Positions 1-7,747 of a stretch of 64,000 nucleotides of DNA are shown here, piece after piece. Within the stretch, counting starts at the first letter, position 1, and every line of letters starts with the position of its first letter. The stretch covers positions 3,040,501-3,104,500 of the forward strand of contig NZ_CP029188.1 in the NCBI RefSeq assembly GCF_003097515.1, read 5' to 3'. The notes beneath the pieces were generated by a model, which saw only the letters and a list, made by a program, of their open reading frames with translations, was not told where the DNA came from and ran no database searches. Origin of the DNA: Streptomyces tirandamycinicus (GTDB lineage: Bacteria > Actinomycetota > Actinomycetes > Streptomycetales > Streptomycetaceae). The translations under genes and the position numbers were made by a program.

Positions 1-2
1 GC

Positions 3-461
3 AACCTGTACGCCACCGCCGCCTACACCGCGGCGAAGCAAGGCGACCGGCACACCGCGTACGCCCTCATCGCCGAGGCCGAAGCCACCGCTGGGCAACT
101 CGGCCACGACGCACTGCTACGCGGCACCGTCTTCGGCCCCAGCCAAGTTCTCCTCCACCAGGTTTCGATCAGCCACCTGCTCGGCGACGCGGGCCAAGCC
201 ATCGAGCACGCACGCCGCATCGATGCCGCCGCCCTGCCCACCACCGAGCGCCAAGCCCGCTACTGGATCGACGTCGCCCGCGCCTTCGACCAATGGGGCA
301 AACCGGACCGCTGCTACCGGGCACTACTGGCCGCCGAGCACGCGGCGCCACAAGAGGTCCGCCGCGGCTCGGTCCAGACCATGGCCGCCAACCTGATGCG
401 CCATGACCGTACCCTCCCCGGCGTACGGGCGTTCGCTGACCGAGTCGGTGCCCTCGCCTAG
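3..461 (+). CDS. XRE-family regulator, C-terminal TPR-like part (5' end outside window)
   Basis: The reading frame is open from the first bases and ends at TAG 459-461, giving the last 152 residues. They are alpha-helical and TPR-like, with the stretch RARYWxDVARAFDQWGKPDR and a tail rich in RALLAAEHAAP. From memory this is the typical C-terminus of Streptomyces helix-turn-helix (XRE) regulators, in which a short DNA-binding domain is followed by tetratricopeptide-like repeats. The HTH part is not in the window, so the class rests on the C-terminal half only. The gene converges on dmdR1, with strong hairpins in between. Confidence 0.7.
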   Translation, partial: NLYATAAYTAAKQGDRHTAYALIAEAEATAGQLGHDALLRGTVFGPSQVLLHQVSISHLLGDAGQAIEHARRIDAAALPTTERQARYWIDVARAFDQWGKPDRCYRALLAAEHAAPQEVRRGSVQTMAANLMRHDRTLPGVRAFADRVGALA

Positions 462-517
462 CCGGTCTCCGCGACGATCGGAGCTCGTCGTCCCTCAGGA
501 AGAGGCTCAGGCACGAC

Positions 518-612
518 GGGGGAAGATGCCCTTCCCCCAGCACGACCTGCTGCCTCTTGCCTGAGCGTCGGCTTCCGCCCCTGGATGCCAGTCGCGCGAC
601 CGGCATCCAGGG
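518..612. terminator. Paired hairpins between convergent genes (bidirectional terminator)
   Basis: Two perfect stems lie between the convergent stops at 461 and 658. The first has arms 518-525 (GGGGGAAG) and 531-538 (CTTCCCCC) around a 5-nt loop. The second has 11-bp arms 579-589 and 602-612, extended by a further 5-bp stem inside (GTCGC/GCGAC). A third pairing, CTCAGGCA at 506-513 with TGCCTGAG at 558-565, is mutually exclusive with or encloses these. No clear T-tract follows, as is usual in Streptomyces. Confidence 0.75.
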
Positions 613-657
613 CAAGCGCACCCGCCCCCGCACGCCGCAGACGGATGGAGCGACGAC

Positions 658-1350
658 TCAGCGCTTCGCCACGAAGACATGGGAGGCGACGCCCGCCTCC
701 AGCTCCGCGGCCTCACCGCCGCTGCCCACCAGCACTCCGCCGGCCGACTCGGTCACGCTCACCACCGAGCCGGGCTGCACACCGGCGCGCCGCAGGGTGT
801 ACATCAGCTGGGCGTCCGTCTGGATCGGCTCCCCGATCCGGCGGACGACCACCGTCTTGCCCTCGGTGCCGGCGTCGAGATCGGCCAGGCTGACCATGCC
901 GTCGTCGAGGAACGCCTCGGCCTCCGCCTTCTCGCCCAGCTCCTCCAGGCCCGGGATCGGGTTGCCGTAGGGCGACTCGGTCGGGTGCCGCAGCAGCTCG
1001 AGCACGCGCCGCTCCACCGCCTCGCTCATCACGTGCTCCCAGCGGCACGCCTCGGCGTGGACCTGCTCCCACTCCAGGCCGATCACGTCGACCAGCAGGC
1101 ACTCGGCGAGCCGGTGCTTGCGCATCACCCGGGTGGCGAGGCGGCGGCCCTCCTCGGTCAGCTCCAGGTGACGGTCGCCCGCGACCCTCACGAGCCCGTC
1201 GCGCTCCATCCGCGCGACGGTCTGGCTGACCGTGGGCCCGCTCTGGTCGAGCCGCTCCGCGATGCGGGCGCGCATCGGGACCACGCCTTCTTCCTCCAGC
1301 TCGAGGATGGTGCGGAGATACATCTCCGTGGTGTCGATCAGTCCGGACAT
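658..1350 (-). CDS. dmdR1: DtxR-family iron-dependent repressor DmdR1
   Basis: This is a 230-residue metal-dependent repressor with the three-part layout of DtxR/IdeR: winged HTH (about 1-72), metal-binding dimerisation domain (73-140) and C-terminal SH3/FeoA-like domain (about 150-228). The metal ligands fall at the same numbers as in DtxR: Met10, Cys102, Glu105 and His106 for the primary site, His79, Glu83 and His98 for the ancillary site. In Streptomyces, DmdR1 with Fe(II) represses siderophore and iron-uptake genes by binding iron boxes. The start ATG follows a GAGGGG ribosome site. I see no iron-box-like sequence in front of the gene, so autoregulation is not evident. The divergent neighbour is the SIS protein, as I remember it for SCO4394/SCO4393. 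Confidence 0.9.
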   Translation of the reverse strand: MSGLIDTTEMYLRTILELEEEGVVPMRARIAERLDQSGPTVSQTVARMERDGLVRVAGDRHLELTEEGRRLATRVMRKHRLAECLLVDVIGLEWEQVHAEACRWEHVMSEAVERRVLELLRHPTESPYGNPIPGLEELGEKAEAEAFLDDGMVSLADLDAGTEGKTVVVRRIGEPIQTDAQLMYTLRRAGVQPGSVVSVTESAGGVLVGSGGEAAELEAGVASHVFVAKR

Positions 1351-1439
1351 ACGTGCCCCTCGAAGAAGTCGTGCCGTGGCCCTGCCTCAATTCTGACGCA
1401 TGCCGCCGACAACCGGGCCGACACTGCGTGGAACCCGTA

Positions 1440-1469
1440 TTGACAGGGGAATGGTCCAGACCGCAACGT
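1440..1469 (+). promoter_or_regulatory. Promoter of nagS with DasR-like operator
   Basis: A perfect -35 TTGACA (1440-1445) lies 18 bp from CAACGT (1464-1469), 30 nt before the SIS gene start. The spacer and -10 carry AATGGTCCAGACCGCA (1450-1465), which matches the published DasR-responsive consensus ACTGGTCTAGACCACT at 12 of 16 positions, including the TGGTC-AGACC core. The position would let a repressor occlude RNA polymerase. DasR is the GntR-type GlcNAc/GlcN-6P sensor of Streptomyces. The match is seen in the sequence; binding is inferred. Confidence 0.6.
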
Positions 1470-1500
1470 GATCCGCGACACGACGGGAAGGGGCGCCGCG

Positions 1501-2256
1501 ATGGGCGGGAACACACTGGCGGGTCGGTTCCTCGACGCCGCGATCGGCCTGCTGGAGCGCGTGCGCGACGAGGAGGCGGCGAACATCGCCGCCGCCGGCG
1601 CGGCCATCGCGGACACGGTCGCCGCCGGTGGCCGGATCTTCGCCTTCGGCGCGGGCCACTCCTCGCTCGCCGCCCAGGACGTGGTCTACCGGGCGGGCGG
1701 CCTGGCCGTGATGAACCTGCTCGCCGTCCCCGGCGCCGTCGGTGTCGACGTGATGCCCGCGACCCTCGGCTCCGCGCTGGAGCGCGTCGACGGCCTCGCC
1801 GCCGCGGTACTCGACTCCAGCCCCGCCCGCGCCGGCGACGTACTGATCGTCGTCTCCCTGTCCGGCCGCAACGCCCTGCCCGTCGAGATGGCCCTGAACG
1901 CGCGGGCACTGGGCCTGAAGGTGATCGGTGTGACGTCCGTGGCGTACGCGACCGGCACGAAGTCCCGACACGCCACGGGCACGTACCTCAGGGACCACTG
2001 CGACATCGTCCTCGACTCCAAGATCGCGGTCGGCGACGCCGAGCTGACCGCCGAGGGCGTCGAGGCCCCGTTCGCACCCGCCTCCACGATCGTCACCAGC
2101 GCCCTGATGCAGGCGACCGTCGCCGCGGCGGCGGGCGAACTGGCCGCTCGGGGCGTCCAGCCGCCGCTGCTGCGGTCGGGGAACGTGGACGGCGGCCACG
2201 AGTGGAACGACCGGGTCATGACCGAGTACGCGGACCGGATCTTCTACCGCCGCTGA
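1501..2256 (+). CDS. nagS: SIS-domain phosphosugar enzyme, NagS-like (GlcNAc-6P dehydratase)
   Basis: The 251-residue protein consists of one SIS (sugar isomerase) domain. The FGAGHSSLAAQD loop near residue 45 and VSLSGRNALPVEMAL near residue 130 are the phosphosugar-binding loops. The ATG at 1501 is chosen over one at 1468 because GGAAGGGG sits 9-12 nt upstream of it. By its position divergent from dmdR1 it corresponds to S. coelicolor SCO4393. I recall that protein as NagS, reported to dehydrate N-acetylglucosamine-6-phosphate to a toxic 6-phospho-chromogen. The DasR-like site in its promoter fits an amino-sugar role. The symbol rests on position and domain, not on an alignment. The end of the domain has NVDGGHEWN, typical of this group. 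Confidence 0.75.
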   Translation: MGGNTLAGRFLDAAIGLLERVRDEEAANIAAAGAAIADTVAAGGRIFAFGAGHSSLAAQDVVYRAGGLAVMNLLAVPGAVGVDVMPATLGSALERVDGLAAAVLDSSPARAGDVLIVVSLSGRNALPVEMALNARALGLKVIGVTSVAYATGTKSRHATGTYLRDHCDIVLDSKIAVGDAELTAEGVEAPFAPASTIVTSALMQATVAAAAGELAARGVQPPLLRSGNVDGGHEWNDRVMTEYADRIFYRR

Positions 2257-2367
2257 CACCGGTCGGCGCCCGGGGCCGGCACACCTCACGCCACCACCGG
2301 CCCGGAACCGGCCCGCGGGGCCGGACCGCGGAACCCCTGAGCCCCGGCCCCGGCCCCGCCGAGGGCG

Positions 2368-3729
2368 CTATCCGCCGCGCGCCCGCGCCAGGTCCAACGC
2401 CGTGGCCACGTGCGTCGCGACGCTCTCCGCGTACTCCACGTCGGGGCGCTCGAAGCGGGGGCGGTTCGCGGACCGGAGGAAGGTGACGACCCCGAGCGTG
2501 CGGCCGCGGCTGCGGAGCACCGTGGACAGGGCGTGCACCGCGTCGCGCGGCCATCGGCGTTCCACGGCCCAGCTCTCCGTGCGGCCCGGTCCCCCGCCGG
2601 TACTGGTGCGGACGGAGCCGACCCGGTCCATCGCCTGGAGTGCCGGGTGCCCGTGCGGATACCGGAGCGGGATGCCCCCTCCCGTGATCCGGGCGACCGG
2701 CCCCGGGGCGCCCGACGGCGTCGCCGCCGCCCGCACCAGCCGTTCGCCGTCCTCCGACAGCACGTCGAGGAGGGCGTGGTCGGCGAAGCCGGCGAGGGCG
2801 AAGTCCAGCCGGGTCGTCGCCGCCTCCATCGGGTCCTCGCACTCGGCCGCCGCCCGGGCGGCACGGTGCAGCTGGCTGAACCGGAACCGCAGCCGGTCCG
2901 CCTCCTGCTCCGCGAGCCTGGCCTCCGTGACGTCCTGGAACAGCCAGCCGACGCCCAGCGGAACCGGCTCCTCGGCCAGCGGCGAGGCGAGTCTGAGGAA
3001 TCCGCTGCGCCAGCACCTGCGCCGCTCGCCCTCCTCGCCGCGCACCGTCAGCCAGAGTTCCACGAGCGCGCCCGGCGCGCCGTCGGCGAGGACGTGGTGC
3101 AGCGCGCCCTCCACCTCCTCGACGCCCTGCACGATCAGCTCCCCGAGCGGGCGTCCCAGCGGCGTCGTACGCCCCCCGGAGCCCAGCATCCGGGCCGCGT
3201 GCCGGTTCACGACCGCGGGCCGCAGGTCCACGTCCACCAGCACGACCCCCCAGGCCGCGTCCTCGAAGAGCGCCTCGCTCAGGGCGATCGAACGCTCCAG
3301 GTCGATCTGGGCGTGCACCTCGCTGAAGGCGCAGTACACCCCGGCGGGCCTGCCGTCGGCACCGCGCACCCCGGCGGACTGCGTCCGTACCAGCACCCGC
3401 CCGCCGTCCTTGCGCAGCAGCGCGAACTCGTGCACCTGCCGGCCCGGCGCGGTCATCGCGGCCATCAGCCGGCCCCGTACCTCGTCCGCGTCCGCTGCCC
3501 GAGCCGCCCATCCGGCGAAACCGCGCCGTCCGACGGCCTCCTCCGGCGACCAGCCGAGGATCCGTTCGGCCTCGCGGTTCCAGTGCGTGATCACCCCGTC
3601 GGCGTCGAACGCGCAGAGCGCGGCGTCCATGCCGTCCAGCAGCGCCGCGAGCAGATCGGAACCGGGGCCGTCCCGTTCCGGCTCGTCCGGTCCCAGCGCG
3701 CTGGTGGCCTCGCTTCTGGAAGCACTCAT
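2368..3729 (-). CDS. PAS/PAS/GAF sensor protein without output domain
   Basis: This is a 453-residue soluble protein. A first PAS domain (about 30-150) contains GVITHWNREAERILGWSPEE and LLRKDGGRVLVRTQS. A second PAS-like domain (about 155-290) ends in LGVGWLFQDVTEARLAEQE, and a GAF-like region (about 300-450) contains TVLRSRGRTLGVVTFLRS. No kinase, phosphatase, GGDEF or HTH domain follows, so any output must pass through a partner. The ATG at 3729 has GGGGG 8-12 nt upstream and gives a normal N-terminus; the frame extends 19 codons further up without ribosome-site support. It is transcribed divergently from the short transcript at 3895. The ligand is unknown. Confidence 0.75.
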   Translation of the reverse strand: MSASRSEATSALGPDEPERDGPGSDLLAALLDGMDAALCAFDADGVITHWNREAERILGWSPEEAVGRRGFAGWAARAADADEVRGRLMAAMTAPGRQVHEFALLRKDGGRVLVRTQSAGVRGADGRPAGVYCAFSEVHAQIDLERSIALSEALFEDAAWGVVLVDVDLRPAVVNRHAARMLGSGGRTTPLGRPLGELIVQGVEEVEGALHHVLADGAPGALVELWLTVRGEEGERRRCWRSGFLRLASPLAEEPVPLGVGWLFQDVTEARLAEQEADRLRFRFSQLHRAARAAAECEDPMEAATTRLDFALAGFADHALLDVLSEDGERLVRAAATPSGAPGPVARITGGGIPLRYPHGHPALQAMDRVGSVRTSTGGGPGRTESWAVERRWPRDAVHALSTVLRSRGRTLGVVTFLRSANRPRFERPDVEYAESVATHVATALDLARARGG

Positions 3730-3859
3730 CCTGGCACCCCCTGCAGGACGTGTCCTCGGCCGGTGCCGCCCTCCGCAAAGCGGCACCCCCGATCATTCAA
3801 CTGGAACGTGACTCAGAACACATCGATTTCCCGGAAATCGTCGCCCTGGCGAAAAGAGG

Positions 3860-3915
3860 TTGAGCCGCGCTCGCCGGGTTCCTAGTGTGGGTTTCCTCGA
3901 GAAGGGAGGTGATTC
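3860..3915 (+). promoter_or_regulatory. Strong housekeeping promoter and full-length Shine-Dalgarno site
   Basis: TTGAGC (3860-3865) and TAGTGT (3883-3888) are separated by exactly 17 bp, the layout of a HrdB promoter, which predicts a start near 3895. Directly downstream, AGAAGGGAGGTGATTC (3900-3915) can pair with the last 16 nt of 16S rRNA (3' end GGAUCACCUCCUUUCU, from memory) at every position, 14 by Watson-Crick pairs and 2 by G-U. Such an extended anti-SD match is far longer than an ordinary ribosome site. Confidence 0.7.
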
Positions 3916-3920
3916 GGAAC

Positions 3921-3959
3921 ATGAAGGCATTCCGGACGCGAGAGGTGGCTGCGGGCTAG
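3921..3959 (+). CDS. 12-residue peptide MKAFRTREVAAG
   Basis: An ATG lies 11 nt after GGAGG of the exceptional ribosome site and opens a 12-codon frame ending in TAG. No longer gene follows on this strand; the next stretch is full of hairpins and ends in a terminator-like stem at 4022-4083. This looks like a short independent transcript of about 190 nt rather than the leader of a downstream gene. I do not recognise the peptide. It could be a regulatory peptide, a translated dual-function RNA, or only a ribosome-stalling device. The strong promoter and ribosome site make translation likely; function is unknown. Confidence 0.5.
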   Translation: MKAFRTREVAAG

Positions 3960-3970
3960 GTCCCGTCGTC

Positions 3971-4083
3971 GCACCTTCGTGCACCTCGGCAGGGCCTCTG
4001 CCGAAATCCAAGCAGTCACCGACCCGCGGGCTCGCCGGTACGTCCGGCCGGCTTCCTCCTCGGAGGGACCCGAGCCCGCGGGT
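3971..4083 (+). terminator. Structured 3' region and terminator of the 3895 transcript
   Basis: Three stems follow the small ORF. They are GCAC-CTTC-GTGC (3971-3982), a 7-bp stem TCGGCAG/CTGCCGA (3986-3992/3998-4004), and a perfect 13-bp stem with arms 4022-4034 and 4071-4083 that ends in GGGTTT. The 36-nt loop of the last stem contains further short pairings (CCGG/CCGG). The last stem with its T residues looks like an intrinsic terminator. Bases 4084-4268 hold only a run of GGTCCGCG(C)/GCGCC-type imperfect repeats before pdxH. Confidence 0.6.
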
Positions 4084-4268
4084 TTCCGCGCTCCCGGGGG
4101 CGGCGCCCGTATGTCCGGGCCCCGAGGTCCGCGCGCCGGGGTCCGCGCGCCGACGTCCGCGCCTTGAGGTCCGCGCGCCGAGGTCCGCGCCCTGCGTAAG
4201 CGGACTCGGCGTAAGCGGCCGCGGCGCAGGCGCCCCGGTGCCAGCGGACCCGGCGCAGGCGCCCCGGC

Positions 4269-4928
4269 TCACGGCGCCAGCCGCTCCACTCGCCAGCCGC
4301 CGGGCTCCCCGGGGACCCTCACATACCGGAGCCGGTCGTGCAGCCGGTTCTCGTGGCCCTGCCAGAACTCGACCGTCTCGGGCGTCACCCGGTAGCCGCC
4401 CCACTCCGGCGGCACCGGCACCTGCTCACCGGCCGGGTAGCGGCCGGCGAGCTCCTCGTACCGCCGCAGCAGCTCCCCGCGGGACGCCAGCACCGACGAC
4501 TGCGGGCTCGCCCAGGCGCCGAGCTGGGAACCGTGCGGCCGGGTGCGGAAGTACGCGGCCGTCTCGTCCCGGCCGACCCGTGCCGCGGTGCCGGTGACGA
4601 CGACCTGGCGGGTCAGCGGGTGCCAGGGGAAGAGCAGCGAGACATGGGGGTTGGCGTCGAGTTCCCGGCCCTTGCGCGAGGCGTAGTTGGTGTAGAAGAC
4701 GAAGCCGCGGTCGTCGAAGTGCTTCAGCAGCACGGTCCGGGAGGACGGCCGGCCGTCGGGTGTGGCCGTGGAGACGATCATGGCGTTGGGCTCGTGGAGC
4801 CGCCCGGCCGCGGCGTCCTTGAACCAGTGGACGAACTGCTCCATCGGCTCGGCGGGCAGTTCCGCCTCGTCGAGCGGGGTCGATCGGTAGTGCTCGCGCA
4901 TGGCTGCGGGGTCGAGGGCGTCGGTCAC
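4269..4928 (-). CDS. pdxH: Pyridoxamine/pyridoxine 5'-phosphate oxidase
   Basis: The 219-residue protein oxidises pyridoxamine-P or pyridoxine-P to pyridoxal-P with FMN and O2. Family motifs are clear: [20 protein letters not shown] (FMN and substrate residues), [31 protein letters not shown] and the C-terminal [12 protein letters not shown] with the conserved Arg-His substrate pair. The GTG at 4928 is taken as start ([16 protein letters not shown]) with GGA 9-12 nt upstream; the open frame extends further but reads as non-coding arginine-rich sequence. The gene is divergent from citA. As I remember it, pdxH next to citrate synthase is conserved in Streptomyces. Confidence 0.92.
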   Translation of the reverse strand: MTDALDPAAMREHYRSTPLDEAELPAEPMEQFVHWFKDAAAGRLHEPNAMIVSTATPDGRPSSRTVLLKHFDDRGFVFYTNYASRKGRELDANPHVSLLFPWHPLTRQVVVTGTAARVGRDETAAYFRTRPHGSQLGAWASPQSSVLASRGELLRRYEELAGRYPAGEQVPVPPEWGGYRVTPETVEFWQGHENRLHDRLRYVRVPGEPGGWRVERLAP

Positions 4929-5324
4929 GGGATCATCCTGCCGCACGGGCCGCCGGGGGCTTCCCGCCCTTCCGGACCACGCGTCGCGGCGGTCCCGGGC
5001 GGCGAGGCCGCGGCCGCCGCTCACCTGTCGCGCCCCACCCGTCACCCGTCGCGCGGGCCCGGCTCACCGGTCGCGCGTCACCCGTTCGGAGCCTGGCCCA
5101 TTCTTCCCGGCACGGGGTGCCGCCAATCCTCCGGAGCGGATCGGCGCACTGTGCCGGATGTCACGCTTCCCCGCATCGGTGGGAACGGCCAAAATCGTGC
5201 GCTGGGCCGCTGTGGCCTCCCCACGAAGCGGAGCGGGTGACCACGCTCCGCACGGGGCATCACCGTGGTGGTCACCCCACCCGGGCCGAAGCCTGTCCCG
5301 CCACCCATCCTGAGGAGCCGCCTG
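4929..5324. other. pdxH-citA divergent intergenic region
   Basis: This is 396 bp without a credible gene. The block CACC-GTCGCGC recurs with small changes near 5023, 5041 and 5063, about 20 bp apart, and could be a set of regulator sites or a decayed repeat. Around 5190 the sequence is locally AT-richer (CCAAAATCG), the best place for the citA promoter, but I see no convincing -10/-35 pair. Confidence 0.4.
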
Positions 5325-6473
5325 ATGTCCGACTTCGTACCCGGACTCGAGGGAGTCGTCGCGTTCGAGACGGAGATCGCCGAACCCGACAAGGAAGGCG
5401 GCGCGCTCCGCTACCGCGGTGTCGACATCGAGGACCTCGTCGGCCACGTCTCCTTCGGGAACGTGTGGGGGCTGCTGGTGGACGGGGCGTTCAACCCCGG
5501 CCTGCCGCCCGCCGAGCCGTTCCCGATCCCGGTCCACTCCGGCGACATCAGGGTCGACGTCCAGTCCGCGCTCGCCATGCTCGCCCCCGTCTGGGGTATG
5601 AAGCCGCTCCTCGACATCGACGAGGCGCAGGCACGGGACGACCTGGCCCGGGCCGCCGTGATGGCGCTCTCGTACGTGGCACAGAGTGCCCGCGGGCAGG
5701 GCCTGCCGATGGTCCCGCAGCGGGAGATCGACAAGGCCGAGTCGGTCGTCGAGCGCTTCATGATCCGCTGGCGCGGTGAGCCGGACCCCAGGCATGTGAA
5801 GGCCGTCGACGCCTACTGGACGTCGGCGGCGGAGCACGGCATGAACGCCTCGACGTTCACCGCCCGGGTCATCGCCTCGACGGGTGCCGACGTGGCGGCC
5901 GCGCTCTCCGGCGCCGTCGGCGCCATGTCCGGCCCGCTGCACGGCGGTGCGCCGTCCCGGGTGCTCGGCATGATCGAGGAGATCGAGCGCACCGGCGACG
6001 CGGTGTCGTACGTCAAGAGGGCCCTGGACAAGGGCGAGCGGCTGATGGGCTTCGGTCACCGCGTGTACCGGGCGGAGGACCCGCGCGCCCGCGTCCTTCG
6101 GCGGACGGCCAAGGAGCTGGGCGCGCCCCGCTACGAGATCGCGGAGGCGCTGGAAAGGGCCGCGCTGGAGGAGCTGCACAACCGCCGTCCGGACCGGGTC
6201 CTGGCGACGAACGTGGAGTTCTGGGCGGCGATCATGCTGGACTTCGCCGAGGTCCCGGCGCACATGTTCACGTCGATGTTCACCTGTGCCCGCACGGCGG
6301 GCTGGTCGGCGCACATCCTGGAGCAGAAGCGCACCGGGCGGCTGGTCCGCCCGTCCGCCCGCTACATCGGGCCGGGTCCGCGCGACCCGCGCTCGATCGA
6401 GGGCTACGCAGACATCGCGGCCATCGCCGCCGCCGCTGACACCGCCGACACCGCCGACACCGCCGGGCGGTAG
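5325..6473 (+). CDS. citA2: Citrate synthase 2
   Basis: The 382-residue type II-like citrate synthase condenses oxaloacetate with acetyl-CoA. The two active-site histidines are visible in SGPLHGGAPSRVL and MGFGHRVYRAEDPRA, and the C-terminal ARTAGWSAHILEQ closes the domain. The third catalytic residue, an aspartate in the usual NVDFY motif, is replaced by glutamate here (TNVEFW). I believe this is shared by Streptomyces orthologues of this paralogue, so it may have altered activity. The ATG at 5325 is chosen because GAGGAG lies just upstream; the frame extends 20 codons further. The tail is an ADTADTADTA repeat (DNA period 9). The stop lies only 9 bp from the stop of the next, convergent gene. 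Confidence 0.85.
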   Translation: MSDFVPGLEGVVAFETEIAEPDKEGGALRYRGVDIEDLVGHVSFGNVWGLLVDGAFNPGLPPAEPFPIPVHSGDIRVDVQSALAMLAPVWGMKPLLDIDEAQARDDLARAAVMALSYVAQSARGQGLPMVPQREIDKAESVVERFMIRWRGEPDPRHVKAVDAYWTSAAEHGMNASTFTARVIASTGADVAAALSGAVGAMSGPLHGGAPSRVLGMIEEIERTGDAVSYVKRALDKGERLMGFGHRVYRAEDPRARVLRRTAKELGAPRYEIAEALERAALEELHNRRPDRVLATNVEFWAAIMLDFAEVPAHMFTSMFTCARTAGWSAHILEQKRTGRLVRPSARYIGPGPRDPRSIEGYADIAAIAAAADTADTADTAGR

Positions 6474-6482
6474 TGCCCGCGG

Positions 6483-7541
6483 TCAGGCCGCCGCTCGCTC
6501 CACGAGATCCGGGTGGTGCCGGGCGGCGACCAGCGGGTGCGCCCGCAGCTTGCCCTTCAGCTCGTTGCGCCCGTACTCCGCGAACAGCGGGTTGGCCGGG
6601 TCGGTGGTGACCCCGGGGGCGTCCGCCGCGTGGGGGAAGGGCAGCGGGGCGACCCGGGCGTCGAGCCGCGGGTTGAAGAAGAACGGCACGGAGAAGCGCT
6701 CGGTGGCACCGGGCGGGCTGACCACGCGGTGGTTGGTGGCGACGAGGTAGCCGTTGGTGGCGACCTCCAGCAGCTCGCCGAGGTTGACGACGAACGCCCC
6801 GGGCAGCGGCGGTACGTCGTGGAAGAGCCCGTCCTCCCGCTGCACCTGGAGGCCACCGATCCGGTCCTGGTGGAGCAGGGTGAGGAAGCCGTAGTCCTTG
6901 TGGGCGCCGACGCCCTGGCCGGCGCCGTCGCCGGCGCTGCCCGGGTAGCGGACCAGCTTCAGGTGCAGATGGGCCCGGTCGCCGAAGACGTCGTCGTAGA
7001 AGTCCGGCGGGGCGCCGATGGCCGCGAGCAGCTCGTGGAGCAGCCGGTGCGCGACCGCGCTGAGCCGGTCGATCCAGCCGAGCGCGGCGGTGCGCAGCTC
7101 GGGCAGTGCGGCGGGCCACTGGTTGGGGCCTTCCAGCCACCAGTAGGCGGGCTCACCCGGCGCGGGTATGTGCGCGGCGCGTTCGGCGCCGATGTCGAGC
7201 TGGTCGCGCCAGTCGCGGCTGCCGCGGGTGCGCTCGTCGCCGACGCGGGTGTAGCCGCGGAAGTGCGGCGAGTTGACGTTGTCGATGGCGTGCCGCTCGG
7301 CCTCGGGCAGGGCGAAGAACGCGCGCATCGCGCGCATCAGGGCGTCGGTCTCGGCCGCGGTGACGCCGTGGCCGACGAGCTGGAAGAAGCCCACGTCGTG
7401 GGCGGCGCTGTGCAGGCGGGCGTGCAGATCGGCGCGGGCCTCGGGGCCGCGGCCGGCCGCCGAGAGGTCGATGACCGGGAGCTGGGAGAGGTCGCGCGAG
7501 GCAGGCGAGGCATGCTGCGGGAGGTGCTGCGAAGGAGACAT
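6483..7541 (-). CDS. Isopenicillin N synthase-family 2-oxoglutarate/Fe(II) oxygenase
   Basis: The 352-residue protein has the double-stranded beta-helix of the 2OG/Fe(II) oxygenase superfamily. The N-terminal DIOX_N part runs through FFQLVGHGV and RGYTRVGDERT. The iron ligands are in GVGAHKDYGFLTLL (HxD) and ATNHRVVSP (distal His), and ERFSVPFFFNP is the RxS co-substrate motif. The family oxidises small molecules; the substrate cannot be read from the sequence, and there are no beta-lactam genes nearby. The ATG at 7541 is the first plausible start. Upstream sequence in frame is proline-rich non-coding DNA that holds a leader peptide in another frame, suggesting control by attenuation or by coupled translation. 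Confidence 0.85.
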   Translation of the reverse strand: MSPSQHLPQHASPASRDLSQLPVIDLSAAGRGPEARADLHARLHSAAHDVGFFQLVGHGVTAAETDALMRAMRAFFALPEAERHAIDNVNSPHFRGYTRVGDERTRGSRDWRDQLDIGAERAAHIPAPGEPAYWWLEGPNQWPAALPELRTAALGWIDRLSAVAHRLLHELLAAIGAPPDFYDDVFGDRAHLHLKLVRYPGSAGDGAGQGVGAHKDYGFLTLLHQDRIGGLQVQREDGLFHDVPPLPGAFVVNLGELLEVATNGYLVATNHRVVSPPGATERFSVPFFFNPRLDARVAPLPFPHAADAPGVTTDPANPLFAEYGRNELKGKLRAHPLVAARHHPDLVERAAA

Positions 7542-7660
7542 GGGTGCGTCCGCTTTCGGTGTCCCGGCCGGCGGTCGGGGTGGTGACCGGGGGTGGGTGC
7601 CGCCGGCGTCCGCCGGGGTGGGGCGGGGCCGGTGGGCCGGGTGGGCCGGGTGGGGTGGAA

Positions 7661-7747
7661 TCAGGGCGTGGGTCGGAGGTGGGCCCGACAGCCCATGCTC
7701 GTGACGCGGAGGAAGTCCACGTGGCGGCGGCGAACGAGCGGAAGCAT
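7661..7747 (-). CDS. Leaderless 28-aa leader peptide of the RRHVDLxR type
   Basis: Reading leftward from ATG 7745-7747 gives a 28-residue peptide with MLPLVRRRHVDFLRVTSMGC near the start and a TGA at 7661-7663. The core RRRHVDFLR...C matches the short peptides annotated as putative leader peptides in many actinobacteria, often in front of sulfur or cysteine genes and thought to sense cysteine through a C-terminal Cys codon. Here the Cys is codon 20. A -10 box TACCCT (7754-7759 on the minus strand) lies 6 nt before the ATG, so the peptide would be translated from a leaderless mRNA. It ends 119 nt before the oxygenase start. Confidence 0.7.
   Translation of the reverse strand: MLPLVRRRHVDFLRVTSMGCRAHLRPTP

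Noticed and set aside
1351..1500. Iron box in the dmdR1-nagS interval
   Set aside because: No sequence close to the 19-bp iron-box palindrome was found; the visible site is DasR-like.
3860..4597. 245-codon open frame running from 3860 on the plus strand
   Set aside because: Begins inside the promoter of the short transcript and overlaps pdxH antisense; composition is non-coding.
6483..7541. Isopenicillin N synthase, suggesting a beta-lactam cluster
   Set aside because: Only the general 2OG/Fe(II) oxygenase fold is present. No ACV synthetase or other beta-lactam genes adjoin.
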